Source: LH-M37 sp965602855
GTDB lineage: Bacteria > Pseudomonadota > Gammaproteobacteria > SZUA-229
NCBI GenBank assembly: GCA_965602855.1
Contig: CBFCZV010000044.1
Location: forward strand, 1 to 12,940
Direction: 5' to 3'
DNA: 12,940 nucleotides
Under the pieces are notes generated by a model. It had not been told where the DNA came from. It searched no databases and saw only the letters and a program-made list of their open reading frames with translations. A program made the position numbers and the translations under genes. Positions 1 through 7,023 of the stretch are shown one piece after another; the first letter of the stretch is position 1; every line of letters begins with the position of its first letter.

Positions 1-228
1 GCTACCTGATCGCGCCATGCTTTCTGTGAGAATACCGCCGCCGCAACCGACATCCAGTACCTTCTTTCCTGACAGGGGGCTGTTGCTATTGATGAAGTTT
101 AGGCGAATGGGGTTCATCTCGTGCAGCGCTTTGAATTCACCGCTCTTATCCCACCAGCGGCTAGCCAGTTCTTCAAATTTCTGGATTTCTGCGGGATCGA
201 CGTTGTGTTTGTTGTGGACTGTATTCAT
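1..228 (-). CDS. ubiG: UbiG, ubiquinone biosynthesis O-methyltransferase (N-terminal part, cut by window edge)
   Basis: The first 76 codons are present. They read from an ATG at 226-228 to the left edge, where the reading frame is still open. The family uses S-adenosylmethionine to methylate two hydroxyl groups on the ubiquinone ring in the cytoplasm or at the inner membrane face. The translation shows the usual UbiG N-terminus (EIQKFEELASRWWDKSGEFK), then HEMNPIRLNFI, then the SAM-binding motif I DVGCGGGILTESMAR, which continues to the edge. Only the N-terminal quarter to third is visible, so later motifs cannot be checked. The next gene upstream on the same strand ends 54 bp away, and an AT-rich palindrome lies in that gap. 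MtaD-type hydrolases and ubiG are often neighbours in gammaproteobacteria; here two extra genes separate them. The identification rests on several contiguous family motifs and is secure. Confidence 0.95.
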   Translation of the reverse strand, partial: MNTVHNKHNVDPAEIQKFEELASRWWDKSGEFKALHEMNPIRLNFINSNSPLSGKKVLDVGCGGGILTESMARSGS

Positions 229-248
229 ACGGCTTATTTTAGGGTAAC

Positions 249-265
249 TCTGATTAATTATCAGA
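249..265. repeat. AT-rich palindrome upstream of ubiG
   Basis: TCTGAT (249-254) and ATCAGA (260-265) form a perfect 6-bp inverted repeat around a 5-nt AT centre, 21 bp upstream of the ubiG start codon. On the minus strand no T-run follows the hairpin, so a rho-independent terminator for the preceding lipoprotein gene is unlikely. It could be an operator, or chance in AT-rich DNA. Confidence 0.3.
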
Positions 266-282
266 AAAATGTCAGCGTTGAA

Positions 283-1698
283 TCAGGGGATTCTAATTAC
301 GGCTAAAGATACCTCACCGCTAAAAGTCAGTTCGATTTCAGCTAGGCCGCTTTCTAGTACCGTGTAGACACCGACAGAGCCAGTTTTTTCCTCAATAACA
401 GTACCGTTACCCACGTTAATGTTATACACCAGATCAATGTCGTTAGTAACATCTGTTTCAGTGTTGTCTGAAAAAACAGCTGTGGTAAGTAGCCTGATTT
501 CATCTGGGCGTACGATCAGCACTAAGGCTTCACCATTGGTTAAATCACTGTTGTTTGCGCTAACCTTCAAGGATGTGACGCTGAGTGAATCAATAAGAAT
601 GGTTGAGGAAGAAGTTAAACAGCTTGTGCTGCTAGCGCAACTGACCGCGCTATCAAGAACAACGCCTTGTGAAATGTCAATGCCATCAATTACTTGTTCA
701 ATATCGCCGCAGGCCACGGAAATCGTGGCATTAGATTCCTCGGTTAGACCGGTAATGTCGAGCTGCTGGCGGTCTGTGGATAAAGCGATGGAGGCGTTTA
801 AAACATTATCTACTCCCCATTTACTGTTGGCGCTTATATTTTCATCAAAATTAGAACCGTCCAGAGTCTGGTAATTTCCCACGGAGATGAAGGATATAGA
901 TTGGCCTTTCGCAATACTGGAGTTAGTCACAACACAGTTAGCCAGGTCTGAATCACTGCTAAAGCAAAGTTTAATACTGTTCAGGTTGTTCGTTATTGCC
1001 TGATTAAAATCGGCTGAAGTCACATCACTATTACTAAACTCAGAAAAAGCTTTCGCCTGAACAATAATGTTACCCTCTGCCAATGTGTGTAAAGTCACCT
1101 GATTATCGGTTGTTTCGATGTGTGCTCGTTGTGATGAAATATTGTTTTCCTGATCACGAATAATCCAGTCTATGGTATTAATGGTGGTGCTATCGACAGG
1201 GCGTATTTCCTCGTTGTTGTTTTCATCAATGTAGAGGCCAATGGGGGTGAAAGTTTGTGAGCGACACATGTCAACGATGAGAGTATCTTCATCAAGCTCG
1301 ACTACCTGATCAAATTTTGCCGAGGATACTTTTATTTCAACGGAATCACTAAGAAAACCAAAATCGGCAGTGACGGTTATCAGTTCCGCAGTTGCACTGG
1401 CGCTAAAGAGTCCGTTCTGGTCAATGGTACTAACGGCTCCTTCTGACAGTGACCATTGAATATCACCGTTGATGGTGGTGATATCCACACCATTGGATTT
1501 TAGACCCTGTAGGTTGAAATCATACTCGCTATTAATGGAAAGCGTGGTTTCAGTGTCAGCAGGAAAACTAACGGCAATGATGTCCTGATTGGCGACGGTA
1601 TGTAAATCGACCAGGTTTGTCTCATCGCCATCACTACAGGCAGCAAGAAAAATAAACAGGGCGTATAAGCCTGATTGGTAGCAGGTTTTAAAATTCAT
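283..1698 (-). CDS. Large lipoprotein with bacterial Ig-like (BIG2-type) domains, function unknown
   Basis: The product is 471 residues. The N-terminus is a lipoprotein signal ending in a lipobox with Cys21 (FLAAC). Ser at +2 predicts outer-membrane rather than inner-membrane retention. The remainder is beta-rich and reads as about four Ig-like modules of 85-110 residues. The first (about 40-130) has the clearest BIG2 pattern: a W-S-x-S turn, then AVSTIDQNGLFSASATAE, then ITVTADF. The others begin near 132, 240 and 375 and are more divergent. Scattered Cys residues, including a CASSTSC pair near 355, may form disulfides in the periplasm or outside. No catalytic motif is visible. The ATG overlaps the end of the beta-barrel gene upstream by 11 bp and has only a weak Shine-Dalgarno, suggesting translational coupling. 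Such Ig-like proteins often act in surface display or adhesion, but this is inference and no specific family was recognised. Confidence 0.8.
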   Translation of the reverse strand: MNFKTCYQSGLYALFIFLAACSDGDETNLVDLHTVANQDIIAVSFPADTETTLSINSEYDFNLQGLKSNGVDITTINGDIQWSLSEGAVSTIDQNGLFSASATAELITVTADFGFLSDSVEIKVSSAKFDQVVELDEDTLIVDMCRSQTFTPIGLYIDENNNEEIRPVDSTTINTIDWIIRDQENNISSQRAHIETTDNQVTLHTLAEGNIIVQAKAFSEFSNSDVTSADFNQAITNNLNSIKLCFSSDSDLANCVVTNSSIAKGQSISFISVGNYQTLDGSNFDENISANSKWGVDNVLNASIALSTDRQQLDITGLTEESNATISVACGDIEQVIDGIDISQGVVLDSAVSCASSTSCLTSSSTILIDSLSVTSLKVSANNSDLTNGEALVLIVRPDEIRLLTTAVFSDNTETDVTNDIDLVYNINVGNGTVIEEKTGSVGVYTVLESGLAEIELTFSGEVSLAVIRIP

Positions 1699-2209
1699 AG
1701 CGAAGACCCAGGCTGATGGTGCTAATAGTAATCTCGTCGCCGTCGTACAATGAAATCCAGTCGAATTTCATTTTGATATTGGGGATAGACCGAAATGCTT
1801 CTTCCAGGCCGATGCCGTAACTAAAACCATCAAACTTATCGGTTGAATCAGCAATGTCTGGATAAGATGATTCTACCTCTATCTGACTGACACCTAATAT
1901 TAAGTGAAATTTAACGTCAGACTTTGAGTCGGGTACATAACGATAGAAAACAGAGGCAACCGAGGGTATACCAATCGTCAGTTGATTGAGGTTATCATCA
2001 TTAACACTGGCCATTATCGCCAGCTCTAACTGGTGCTTCGGAATTTCGTAACCAAGACGAAAATCGACGATTGTAGGACTAGTTGATGCTGAAGGGGTAT
2101 CAATTGTAGTCAGGCTGGGCGCGAGTGCAATGTAAACGCCTGCGCCTGCGCTTGATGAATACAACAAGGCTAATAAAATGCAGGTTTTAGTAAAGAGATG
2201 ATTTTTCAT
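1688..2209 (-). CDS. Small outer-membrane beta-barrel protein, function unknown
   Basis: The product is 173 residues. A Sec signal peptide (MKNHLFTKTCILLALLYSSS then AGA) is probably cleaved after Ala23. The mature part has alternating hydrophobic and polar residues in short strands joined by acidic loops, the pattern of an eight-stranded barrel of the OmpA/OmpW-like size class. It ends GLRYEF; a C-terminal Phe after an alternating strand is the usual signal for assembly by the BAM complex. Asp- and Ser-rich loops (SYPDIADSTDKFDG, YDGDE) would face outward. The upstream gap to the MtaD-like gene is 83 bp and shows no convincing promoter. The gene end overlaps the lipoprotein start, so the two proteins are probably made together and may work together at the outer membrane. 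No named family was recognised. Confidence 0.75.
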   Translation of the reverse strand: MKNHLFTKTCILLALLYSSSAGAGVYIALAPSLTTIDTPSASTSPTIVDFRLGYEIPKHQLELAIMASVNDDNLNQLTIGIPSVASVFYRYVPDSKSDVKFHLILGVSQIEVESSYPDIADSTDKFDGFSYGIGLEEAFRSIPNIKMKFDWISLYDGDEITISTISLGLRYEF

Positions 2210-2292
2210 TTTCCATCATTTTTCAGGATAAACAGGCCAGAGAATCGTTACTTTAACATGTCTTTTATTTACATAAGTGATAAGAAAAGTAC

Positions 2293-3603
2293 TCAATTTA
2301 ATTTTGCACTAAATTCATTAGCCGCCTGTTTGATGCGGTCGATTTCCAAAGTGGTGATGGTGCGATTTTTCATCACGTGTTTGCCCGCCACCCAAACATC
2401 AGAAACCTGTTCGCGCCCGCAGCAATAAACCAGATGCGAGATCGGATCGTACACAGGCGAGGCTTCAATCGAAGAGAAATCTACCGCGATCAGGTCGGCG
2501 TATTTTCCAACGCTGAGTGAGCCGGTTTTATCGCTGATACCCAGTGCCTTTGCACCGTTGATGGTCGCCATGATCAGCGCCTGATGGGCGGGTACGGCCG
2601 TGGCATCACCCGAAACTCCCTTGGCTAATAGCGCTGCTGTTTTCATTTCACCGAACATGTCGAGGTCGTTGTTGCTGGCAGCGCTGTCCGTACCCAGTGC
2701 GACATTGATGCCCGCATCCAACAACTGTTTTACCGGGCAGAAGCCGCTGGCGAGTTTCAGGTTGGATTCGGGGCAATGCACCACGTGGCTGCTTGCGGCG
2801 GCCAGTTGAGCAATTTCATCGGCTTCCAGCTGGGTCATGTGTACCGCCACCAGATTGGGTGAAATCAACCCCAGTTCAGTCAGTCTTTGCAGGGGGCGTT
2901 TTCCTGTTTTTTCGACGGCTTCATCCACCTCATGAGCGGTTTCGTGAATATGCATGTGTATGGGCAGGTCTAGCTCATCGGCCAGCGTGCGTATTTTTTC
3001 CAGTGGCTGGTCTGAAACGGTATAGGGTGCGTGTGGTGCGAAAGCGGTATTGATCAGTTCATTGCCGCGATATTCATCGTGTACGATCAGACCTTTTTCG
3101 ATGTATTCGTCAGCATCACGAGCCCAGATAGTCGGGAAGTCGAGTGCAATCAGACCGACACTGGCACGAATGCCTGTTTTGTTGGCGACGCGGGCGGTAA
3201 TGTCGGGGAAGAAGTACATATCATTGAAGCAGGTGGTGCCGCTGCGAAGCATTTCGGCGCAGGCGAGTTCAGTGCCGAGCTGCACAAATTCTTCATTGAC
3301 CCACTTATTTTCAGCAGGCCAGATATGATTGTTCAGCCAGTCCATCAAAGACAGGTCGTCGGCCAATCCGCGGAATAAACTCATCGCAGCGTGGGTGTGT
3401 GCATTGATCAGGCCGGGTATCAGGGTATGGTCTGAGTAATCAATTTCAGTTTGAGCCTGATAGCTTTCTTTAGCCTTGTCGGTCGGAAGGATTTCAAGAA
3501 TCCGTTCCTCGTGAATAGCGATACTGTGATCAGCTAGACAGTTATTGTCGTCATCAACCGGGATAATCCAGCGAGCGTGCAGTAAAGTGTCAATGTTTTT
3601 CAT
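2293..3603 (-). CDS. mtaD: MtaD-type amidohydrolase (TRZ/ATZ family; 5'-methylthioadenosine / S-adenosylhomocysteine deaminase-like)
   Basis: The 436-residue protein has the full amidohydrolase fold of the TRZ/ATZ family. Known MtaD enzymes hydrolytically deaminate methylthioadenosine or S-adenosylhomocysteine to the inosine form in the cytoplasm. Visible metal and catalytic residues are His69 and His71 (NAHTHAAMSLFRG), His218 and Glu221 (HMHIHE), His255 (AVHMTQ) and Asp306 (LGTDSAASNNDLDMFGEMK). Their spacing matches, as I recall it, the Thermotoga enzyme TM0936. HCPESNLKLASG and the C-terminal GKYADLIAVD are also typical. Length is normal. The start at 3601-3603 has only a weak Shine-Dalgarno. 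Methylated-nucleoside recycling fits proximity to the SAM-dependent UbiG. Related family members deaminate other substrates (guanine, chlorotriazines), so the exact substrate is inferred, not shown. Confidence 0.88.
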   Translation of the reverse strand: MKNIDTLLHARWIIPVDDDNNCLADHSIAIHEERILEILPTDKAKESYQAQTEIDYSDHTLIPGLINAHTHAAMSLFRGLADDLSLMDWLNNHIWPAENKWVNEEFVQLGTELACAEMLRSGTTCFNDMYFFPDITARVANKTGIRASVGLIALDFPTIWARDADEYIEKGLIVHDEYRGNELINTAFAPHAPYTVSDQPLEKIRTLADELDLPIHMHIHETAHEVDEAVEKTGKRPLQRLTELGLISPNLVAVHMTQLEADEIAQLAAASSHVVHCPESNLKLASGFCPVKQLLDAGINVALGTDSAASNNDLDMFGEMKTAALLAKGVSGDATAVPAHQALIMATINGAKALGISDKTGSLSVGKYADLIAVDFSSIEASPVYDPISHLVYCCGREQVSDVWVAGKHVMKNRTITTLEIDRIKQAANEFSAKLN

Positions 3604-3696
3604 GCAGCGAAGATACCTGTTGTGTCATGCGGGTGCAACTCTGGCCTGAGATAATGTTGTTTTTTTGGTATTTGTTATGATTTTTATTAGATTAAA

Positions 3697-3707
3697 TGGT
3701 ATAAAAT
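3697..3707 (+). promoter_or_regulatory. Candidate extended -10 promoter for the lipoprotein operon
   Basis: TGGTATAAAAT provides a TGn extension at 3697-3699 followed by TATAAA at 3700-3705, an extended -10 element 49 bp before the lpoB-like start codon. No good -35 hexamer sits at the standard distance, which an extended -10 can tolerate. The element overlaps the left arm of the inverted repeat at 3700-3724. Prediction by eye only. Confidence 0.45.
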
Positions 3708-3724
3708 CCACCACTGATTTTATA
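3700..3724. repeat. Perfect 9-bp inverted repeat in the divergent mtaD / lipoprotein operon promoter region
   Basis: TATAAAATC (3700-3708) and GATTTTATA (3716-3724) are exact reverse complements separated by 7 nt. The left arm coincides with the predicted plus-strand -10. The right arm gives the same TATAAAAT on the minus strand, so it could equally serve as a -10 for the mtaD-like gene. It may be an operator for a dimeric repressor or a symmetric divergent promoter. The regulator is unknown. Confidence 0.45.
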
Positions 3725-3753
3725 GATAATAGTTTTTAAAAAAGGAGTTAGTT

Positions 3754-4368
3754 ATGTTTGCATATAGTTTCCGTAATTTTTTGAATATACTTTTGGTGCT
3801 GGGTGTGGTTGCTGGTGTGGCTGCCTGTAAACCAACGATTACGCGTGAAGATCCCAATTCAGTCAAAGACCTGAGTGGTAAATGGAATGATGCCGATTCG
3901 AGAAAAGTCTCTCAGGAAATGATTCAGGATGTACTATCGCAAAGATGGTTGAGTAAATTTACCGCTAAAAAAGGCCAGATGCCCACAGTGATTGTCGGCA
4001 AGGTGCGAAATTTGTCTCATGAACATATCAATACAAGAACATTTATTGCGGATATGCAACGTGCTTTGATTAATTCTGGTGAAGTGAGTTTTGTTGCTTC
4101 TAGTGAGCAACGTAAAGAAATTCGTGGTGAGCGTAAAGATCAGGATTTGCATGCATCAGAAGAAACCAGAAAGGAAATGGGTAATGAAGCCGGTGCTGAT
4201 TTTATGTTGAAGGGTTCTATCAATACTATTATTGATGCTATTGAGGGAGAACAAATTCGTTTTTACCAGGTTGATTTGACGCTTATTGATTTATCCAGTA
4301 ATCGTATGGTCTGGGCTGGCCAACAAAAAATAAAAAAATCAGTTGAGCGAAGTGGTTTTCGTTTATAA
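3754..4368 (+). CDS. LpoB-fold lipoprotein (COG3417 type), first gene of a three-lipoprotein operon
   Basis: The product is 204 residues with a lipoprotein signal and lipobox Cys25 (GVAAC). Lys at +2 is compatible with outer-membrane sorting. From about residue 42 the sequence carries the LpoB-type domain: GKWNDADSRKVSQEMIQDVL, PTVIVGKVRNLSHEHINT, INSGEVSFVASSEQRKEIRGER, GADFMLKGSI, YQVDLTLIDLSSNRMVW and a final IKKS. Escherichia coli LpoB activates the cell-wall synthase PBP1b from the outer membrane using a long flexible linker. Here only about 17-20 residues separate Cys25 from the domain, so that exact role is doubtful. A strong AGGAG lies 6-10 nt before the ATG at 3754. The next gene starts 43 bp downstream and also encodes a lipoprotein. 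Family assignment is firm; function as a PBP activator is not. Confidence 0.85.
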   Translation: MFAYSFRNFLNILLVLGVVAGVAACKPTITREDPNSVKDLSGKWNDADSRKVSQEMIQDVLSQRWLSKFTAKKGQMPTVIVGKVRNLSHEHINTRTFIADMQRALINSGEVSFVASSEQRKEIRGERKDQDLHASEETRKEMGNEAGADFMLKGSINTIIDAIEGEQIRFYQVDLTLIDLSSNRMVWAGQQKIKKSVERSGFRL

Positions 4369-4411
4369 ATCAGTTATTGATATTTAGTGAATTTATTTAA
4401 GGAGAGAATTA

Positions 4412-5740
4412 ATGTCTGTATATAACTGGTCTAAGCGATCAATTGTTTTTTCATGTGTTTCTGTATGTTTGTCACTATCGTTAACAGGTTGTGTAACTAT
4501 GGGACAGAAAGGTGAGTCGATGCAAAGTGCATTGGCTGCTGGTCATATTGGTAAGGCACTAGAGCTGGTTGAAAAAGAGGACTCACTGCAAGAAGATGTA
4601 TTGGCAAGTATGAACAAGGGTATGTTACGACGTATCAAGGGTGACTATAAAGCTAGTAATCAAATCTTTGAGATCGCTAAGCAACACATTGAAGAGCTTT
4701 ATGGTACGAGCATTTCCGAGCAAGCTGGAGCGCTGATAGTTAACGATAAACTGCGTAGTTATTCAGGTGATCGTTATGAACAGGTGTTGCTGCATGCATA
4801 TATGGCGATGAATTACATCCAGTTGAGTGACCTCGATTCAGCGCGAGTTGAAATGCTGCAAGCCAATGTGAAAATGCAGGAGTGGGGTGAGGAACCCGAA
4901 GACGATCCATTTGTGCGTTATCTGTCAGGAATGATTTATGAATCGCTGGGTGAAACAGATCAGGCTTTGGTTTCTTATCGACAGGCCAAAAAGACTTATC
5001 AGTCTACAAAAGAAAAGCAAAATCTAGAAATTCCGGCTGTACTTAAAAATGATTTATTACGAGTTTTAGCCAAAGAAGGGCTTAATGATGAGCTTCGTGT
5101 TCTGAAAAAAGAATTTAATATGAAGAAGTTCAAACCAAAGAAAGCTGCTAAAAGTACCGGTGAGCTTATCATTGTTCTAAATAGTAGTTTGGCGCCAATT
5201 CGACATGAAAACTCGATTGTTGCAAACGTCACCGGTAAGCCGATTGATACGGTTAAAATTGCTGTACCAACTTACCGAAAACCAAAACGACATTTTACTG
5301 CGCGAGTGTCGACTGATCGGAAAGTGTCAGCAAATTTAGAACTGGTTGAAAATGTTGATGCTTTGGCAAGGGCAGCACTGGCTAGCGATATGCCAATAAT
5401 CACAACACGAGCTATTGCGCGTGCTGTAGTTAAGCATGAAACACAGGAAAAAGTTAAAGAAAAAGGCGGTGCTTTAGCTGGGTTCCTGGCGACAGTTGTC
5501 AATATAGCTTCCGAGCAGGCTGATACCAGAAGCTGGACTACGTTGCCACAAACAATTCAACTAGCGAGAATTAAGCTACCTAAAGGCCAGAATAAGATTC
5601 GCATTAGCATCCATAACGAATCAGGTGCTTTAGTTGATACGATTGAAAATGTAGTGAATATTAAATCTGGCCAAACGACTTTTTTAATGGAACACTGGGT
5701 AGCACCTAATATGTCATTAAGTATGATTGCTAAAAAGTAA
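4412..5740 (+). CDS. TPR-containing lipoprotein of the COG3014 type
   Basis: The product is 442 residues with a lipoprotein signal ending in Cys27 (LSLTGC); Val at +2 suggests outer-membrane sorting. Residues about 35-235 form an alpha-helical, TPR-like solenoid: LAAGHIGKALELVEK, GDYKASNQIFEIA, RYEQVLLHAYMAMNYIQLSDLDSARVEM, VRYLSGMIYESLGETDQALVSYRQA. A basic stretch (MKKFKPKKAAK, 237-247) leads to a C-terminal part of mixed beta structure. That part contains a conserved-looking ITTRAIARAVVKHETQEKVKEK helix split by a GGALAGFL turn, and ADTRSWTTLP (370-379). The role is unknown; TPR solenoids normally bind proteins, so it may be the scaffold of a complex with its two lipoprotein neighbours. 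AAGGAGAG lies 6 nt before the ATG. Spacing is 43 bp from the LpoB-like gene and 11 bp to the LPP20-like gene, which supports one operon. Confidence 0.8.
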   Translation: MSVYNWSKRSIVFSCVSVCLSLSLTGCVTMGQKGESMQSALAAGHIGKALELVEKEDSLQEDVLASMNKGMLRRIKGDYKASNQIFEIAKQHIEELYGTSISEQAGALIVNDKLRSYSGDRYEQVLLHAYMAMNYIQLSDLDSARVEMLQANVKMQEWGEEPEDDPFVRYLSGMIYESLGETDQALVSYRQAKKTYQSTKEKQNLEIPAVLKNDLLRVLAKEGLNDELRVLKKEFNMKKFKPKKAAKSTGELIIVLNSSLAPIRHENSIVANVTGKPIDTVKIAVPTYRKPKRHFTARVSTDRKVSANLELVENVDALARAALASDMPIITTRAIARAVVKHETQEKVKEKGGALAGFLATVVNIASEQADTRSWTTLPQTIQLARIKLPKGQNKIRISIHNESGALVDTIENVVNIKSGQTTFLMEHWVAPNMSLSMIAKK

Positions 5741-5751
5741 CGGGAGTTGTT

Positions 5752-6774
5752 ATGCAATTAGGTTTGAAAAAAACATTTATATTACCCTGTCTTTTTTTGA
5801 CTGGTTGTATGAATACTGCCTCGGTAGTGAGTGCCGACCAGCCCAGATGGGTTAATGGTGAGTCATCAAAATATCCAAATTCTCAGTATGTGGTGGCGAG
5901 TGGCTCAGCGTCAGATACGGAGCGTGCAAAAGACCGGGCGCTGGCGAACTTAACCAAGGTTTTTGAGTTGCGTATTCGCGAATCATCGACCACTAGACAG
6001 GATGTGCAGGTAGTTAATCAGAATGGTTCTGAGTCTGTGAATAAATCACAGCGCATCATGCAAAACGTCAATATACAAACCAACAAGATTATCGATGGTG
6101 CACGTGTTGCAGAGCAGTGGAAGTCATCTGATCTAACCAATTATGCTTTAGCGGTACTGGATCGCCATCAGGCAGGTAATAATATCCGAGGAGAGATTGC
6201 CCGTCTTGATATGGAAGCTAATTTTGAGTTGAGTGGTGTTGCCAGTAAGCAAAATCCGCTACAAAAGGTTGCAGTCTATCAACGTGTGCTCGCTTCGCAG
6301 GATGAACGTGATGCGCTGCAAAAAACGCTCAAGGTAATTGATCTTAGCGGCAAGGGTGCAAAATCCAAATGGAATCGCGCCGAACTGCGAGACAAGCTGG
6401 AGGCTGCTCTGGCTACTCTAAATATGAAGCCTGAGATTATTCAGGATTCAGTAGGCGGTCTTGATAAATTGCTCAAAGGTGCAATGGCTAGATCGGGCTT
6501 TCCTGAAGGCGCTGCGGGATCAGCTGGCTATGCTTTATCGAGTGGCCTCGAGGTTCAGACGCCCGTCAAAAAAGAAGACTGGTACTGGTTGCGCGGTACG
6601 CTTACTCTGCGTTTGGCCTCAGTGAATGGCAAGGTGCAGGGAAATAAAACCTGGCCGCTCAAAGTTTCAGCCTCCAGCAAAGGACAGTTAAATCAGCGCA
6701 TGCTGGAAAAAGTAGAGCAAAAGCTGAATCAGGAGCTGAAAGCCACCGTGCTGGGCTTCGCGACAGTAGAGTAA
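5752..6774 (+). CDS. LPP20-family lipoprotein, third gene of the lipoprotein operon
   Basis: The product is 340 residues with a short lipoprotein signal and Cys19 (CLFLTGC); Met at +2 allows outer-membrane sorting. Residues about 30-150 match the LPP20 pattern: QPRWVNGESSKYPNSQYVVA, SGSASDTERAKDRALANLTK, a Ser/Gln-rich middle, then YALAVLDRHQA. LPP20 is an outer-membrane lipoprotein family first named in Helicobacter; the flagellar protein FlgP belongs to a related group. Residues 160-340 form a second region (helix-rich AVYQRVLASQDERDALQKTLKVID, then SKGQLNQRMLEKVEQKLNQEL) that I do not recognise. The gene starts 11 bp after the COG3014-type gene with GGGAG upstream, so it is cotranscribed. 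It ends 8 bp before a terminator-like hairpin, which marks the end of the operon. No enzyme motif is seen; a structural or assembly role in the envelope is inferred. Confidence 0.8.
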   Translation: MQLGLKKTFILPCLFLTGCMNTASVVSADQPRWVNGESSKYPNSQYVVASGSASDTERAKDRALANLTKVFELRIRESSTTRQDVQVVNQNGSESVNKSQRIMQNVNIQTNKIIDGARVAEQWKSSDLTNYALAVLDRHQAGNNIRGEIARLDMEANFELSGVASKQNPLQKVAVYQRVLASQDERDALQKTLKVIDLSGKGAKSKWNRAELRDKLEAALATLNMKPEIIQDSVGGLDKLLKGAMARSGFPEGAAGSAGYALSSGLEVQTPVKKEDWYWLRGTLTLRLASVNGKVQGNKTWPLKVSASSKGQLNQRMLEKVEQKLNQELKATVLGFATVE

Positions 6775-6782
6775 AGCCTTGC

Positions 6783-6810
6783 CAGTAGTCCGGATATATT
6801 CGGGCTACTG
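6783..6810 (+). terminator. Hairpin after the lipoprotein operon, probable terminator
   Basis: CAGTAGTCCG (6783-6792) pairs with CGGGCTACTG (6801-6810) through ten pairs including one T-G wobble, around an 8-nt AT loop. It starts 8 bp after the LPP20-like stop codon. Only a weak mixed T stretch follows, so termination may be inefficient, or the hairpin may instead protect the 3' end. Confidence 0.5.
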
Positions 6811-7023
6811 TATTAGTCCTTCCTGATGTAAAATCAATGCTGATAATTTAATCATTTTTTCGAATGGTGCTGGCGATGTTTACTGTTCCGGTTTTGTCGA
6901 TATCTCCCAGAGATGAACTAAGCGATGTCACCATTGGTCTGAAAATGTGTGGCATTGGTGGGAGTCAGCCCTTACAAAATGCATAACATGCCCTACACTG
7001 ATAGTGAGCATTGAGAAAAAGTC
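6811..7023. other. Gap before clpS with no convincing gene
   Basis: I see no family-recognisable gene here. Two short overlapping open frames exist, 40 codons on plus (6864-6986) and about 35 codons on minus, both without a clear Shine-Dalgarno. A weak promoter-like pair for clpS is TTACAA (6972-6977) and TACACT (6994-6999) with 16-nt spacing. No cspD gene is present; it sits beside clpS in some relatives. Confidence 0.4.

Noticed and set aside
419..874. 151-codon plus-strand frame
   Set aside because: It is antisense within the Ig-like lipoprotein, has no family resemblance and no ribosome binding site.
3031..3378. 115-codon and 92-codon plus-strand frames opposite the amidohydrolase
   Set aside because: Both are shadows of a gene with strong catalytic motifs; their translations show no recognisable pattern.
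3725..3730. GATAAT as a second -10 for the lipoprotein operon
   Set aside because: No -35-like sequence at a suitable distance, and it would place the start site almost on the Shine-Dalgarno.
6864..6986. 40-codon plus-strand frame before clpS as a small gene
   Set aside because: No Shine-Dalgarno, no recognised similarity and an equally good frame on the other strand; kept only as a note on the gap.
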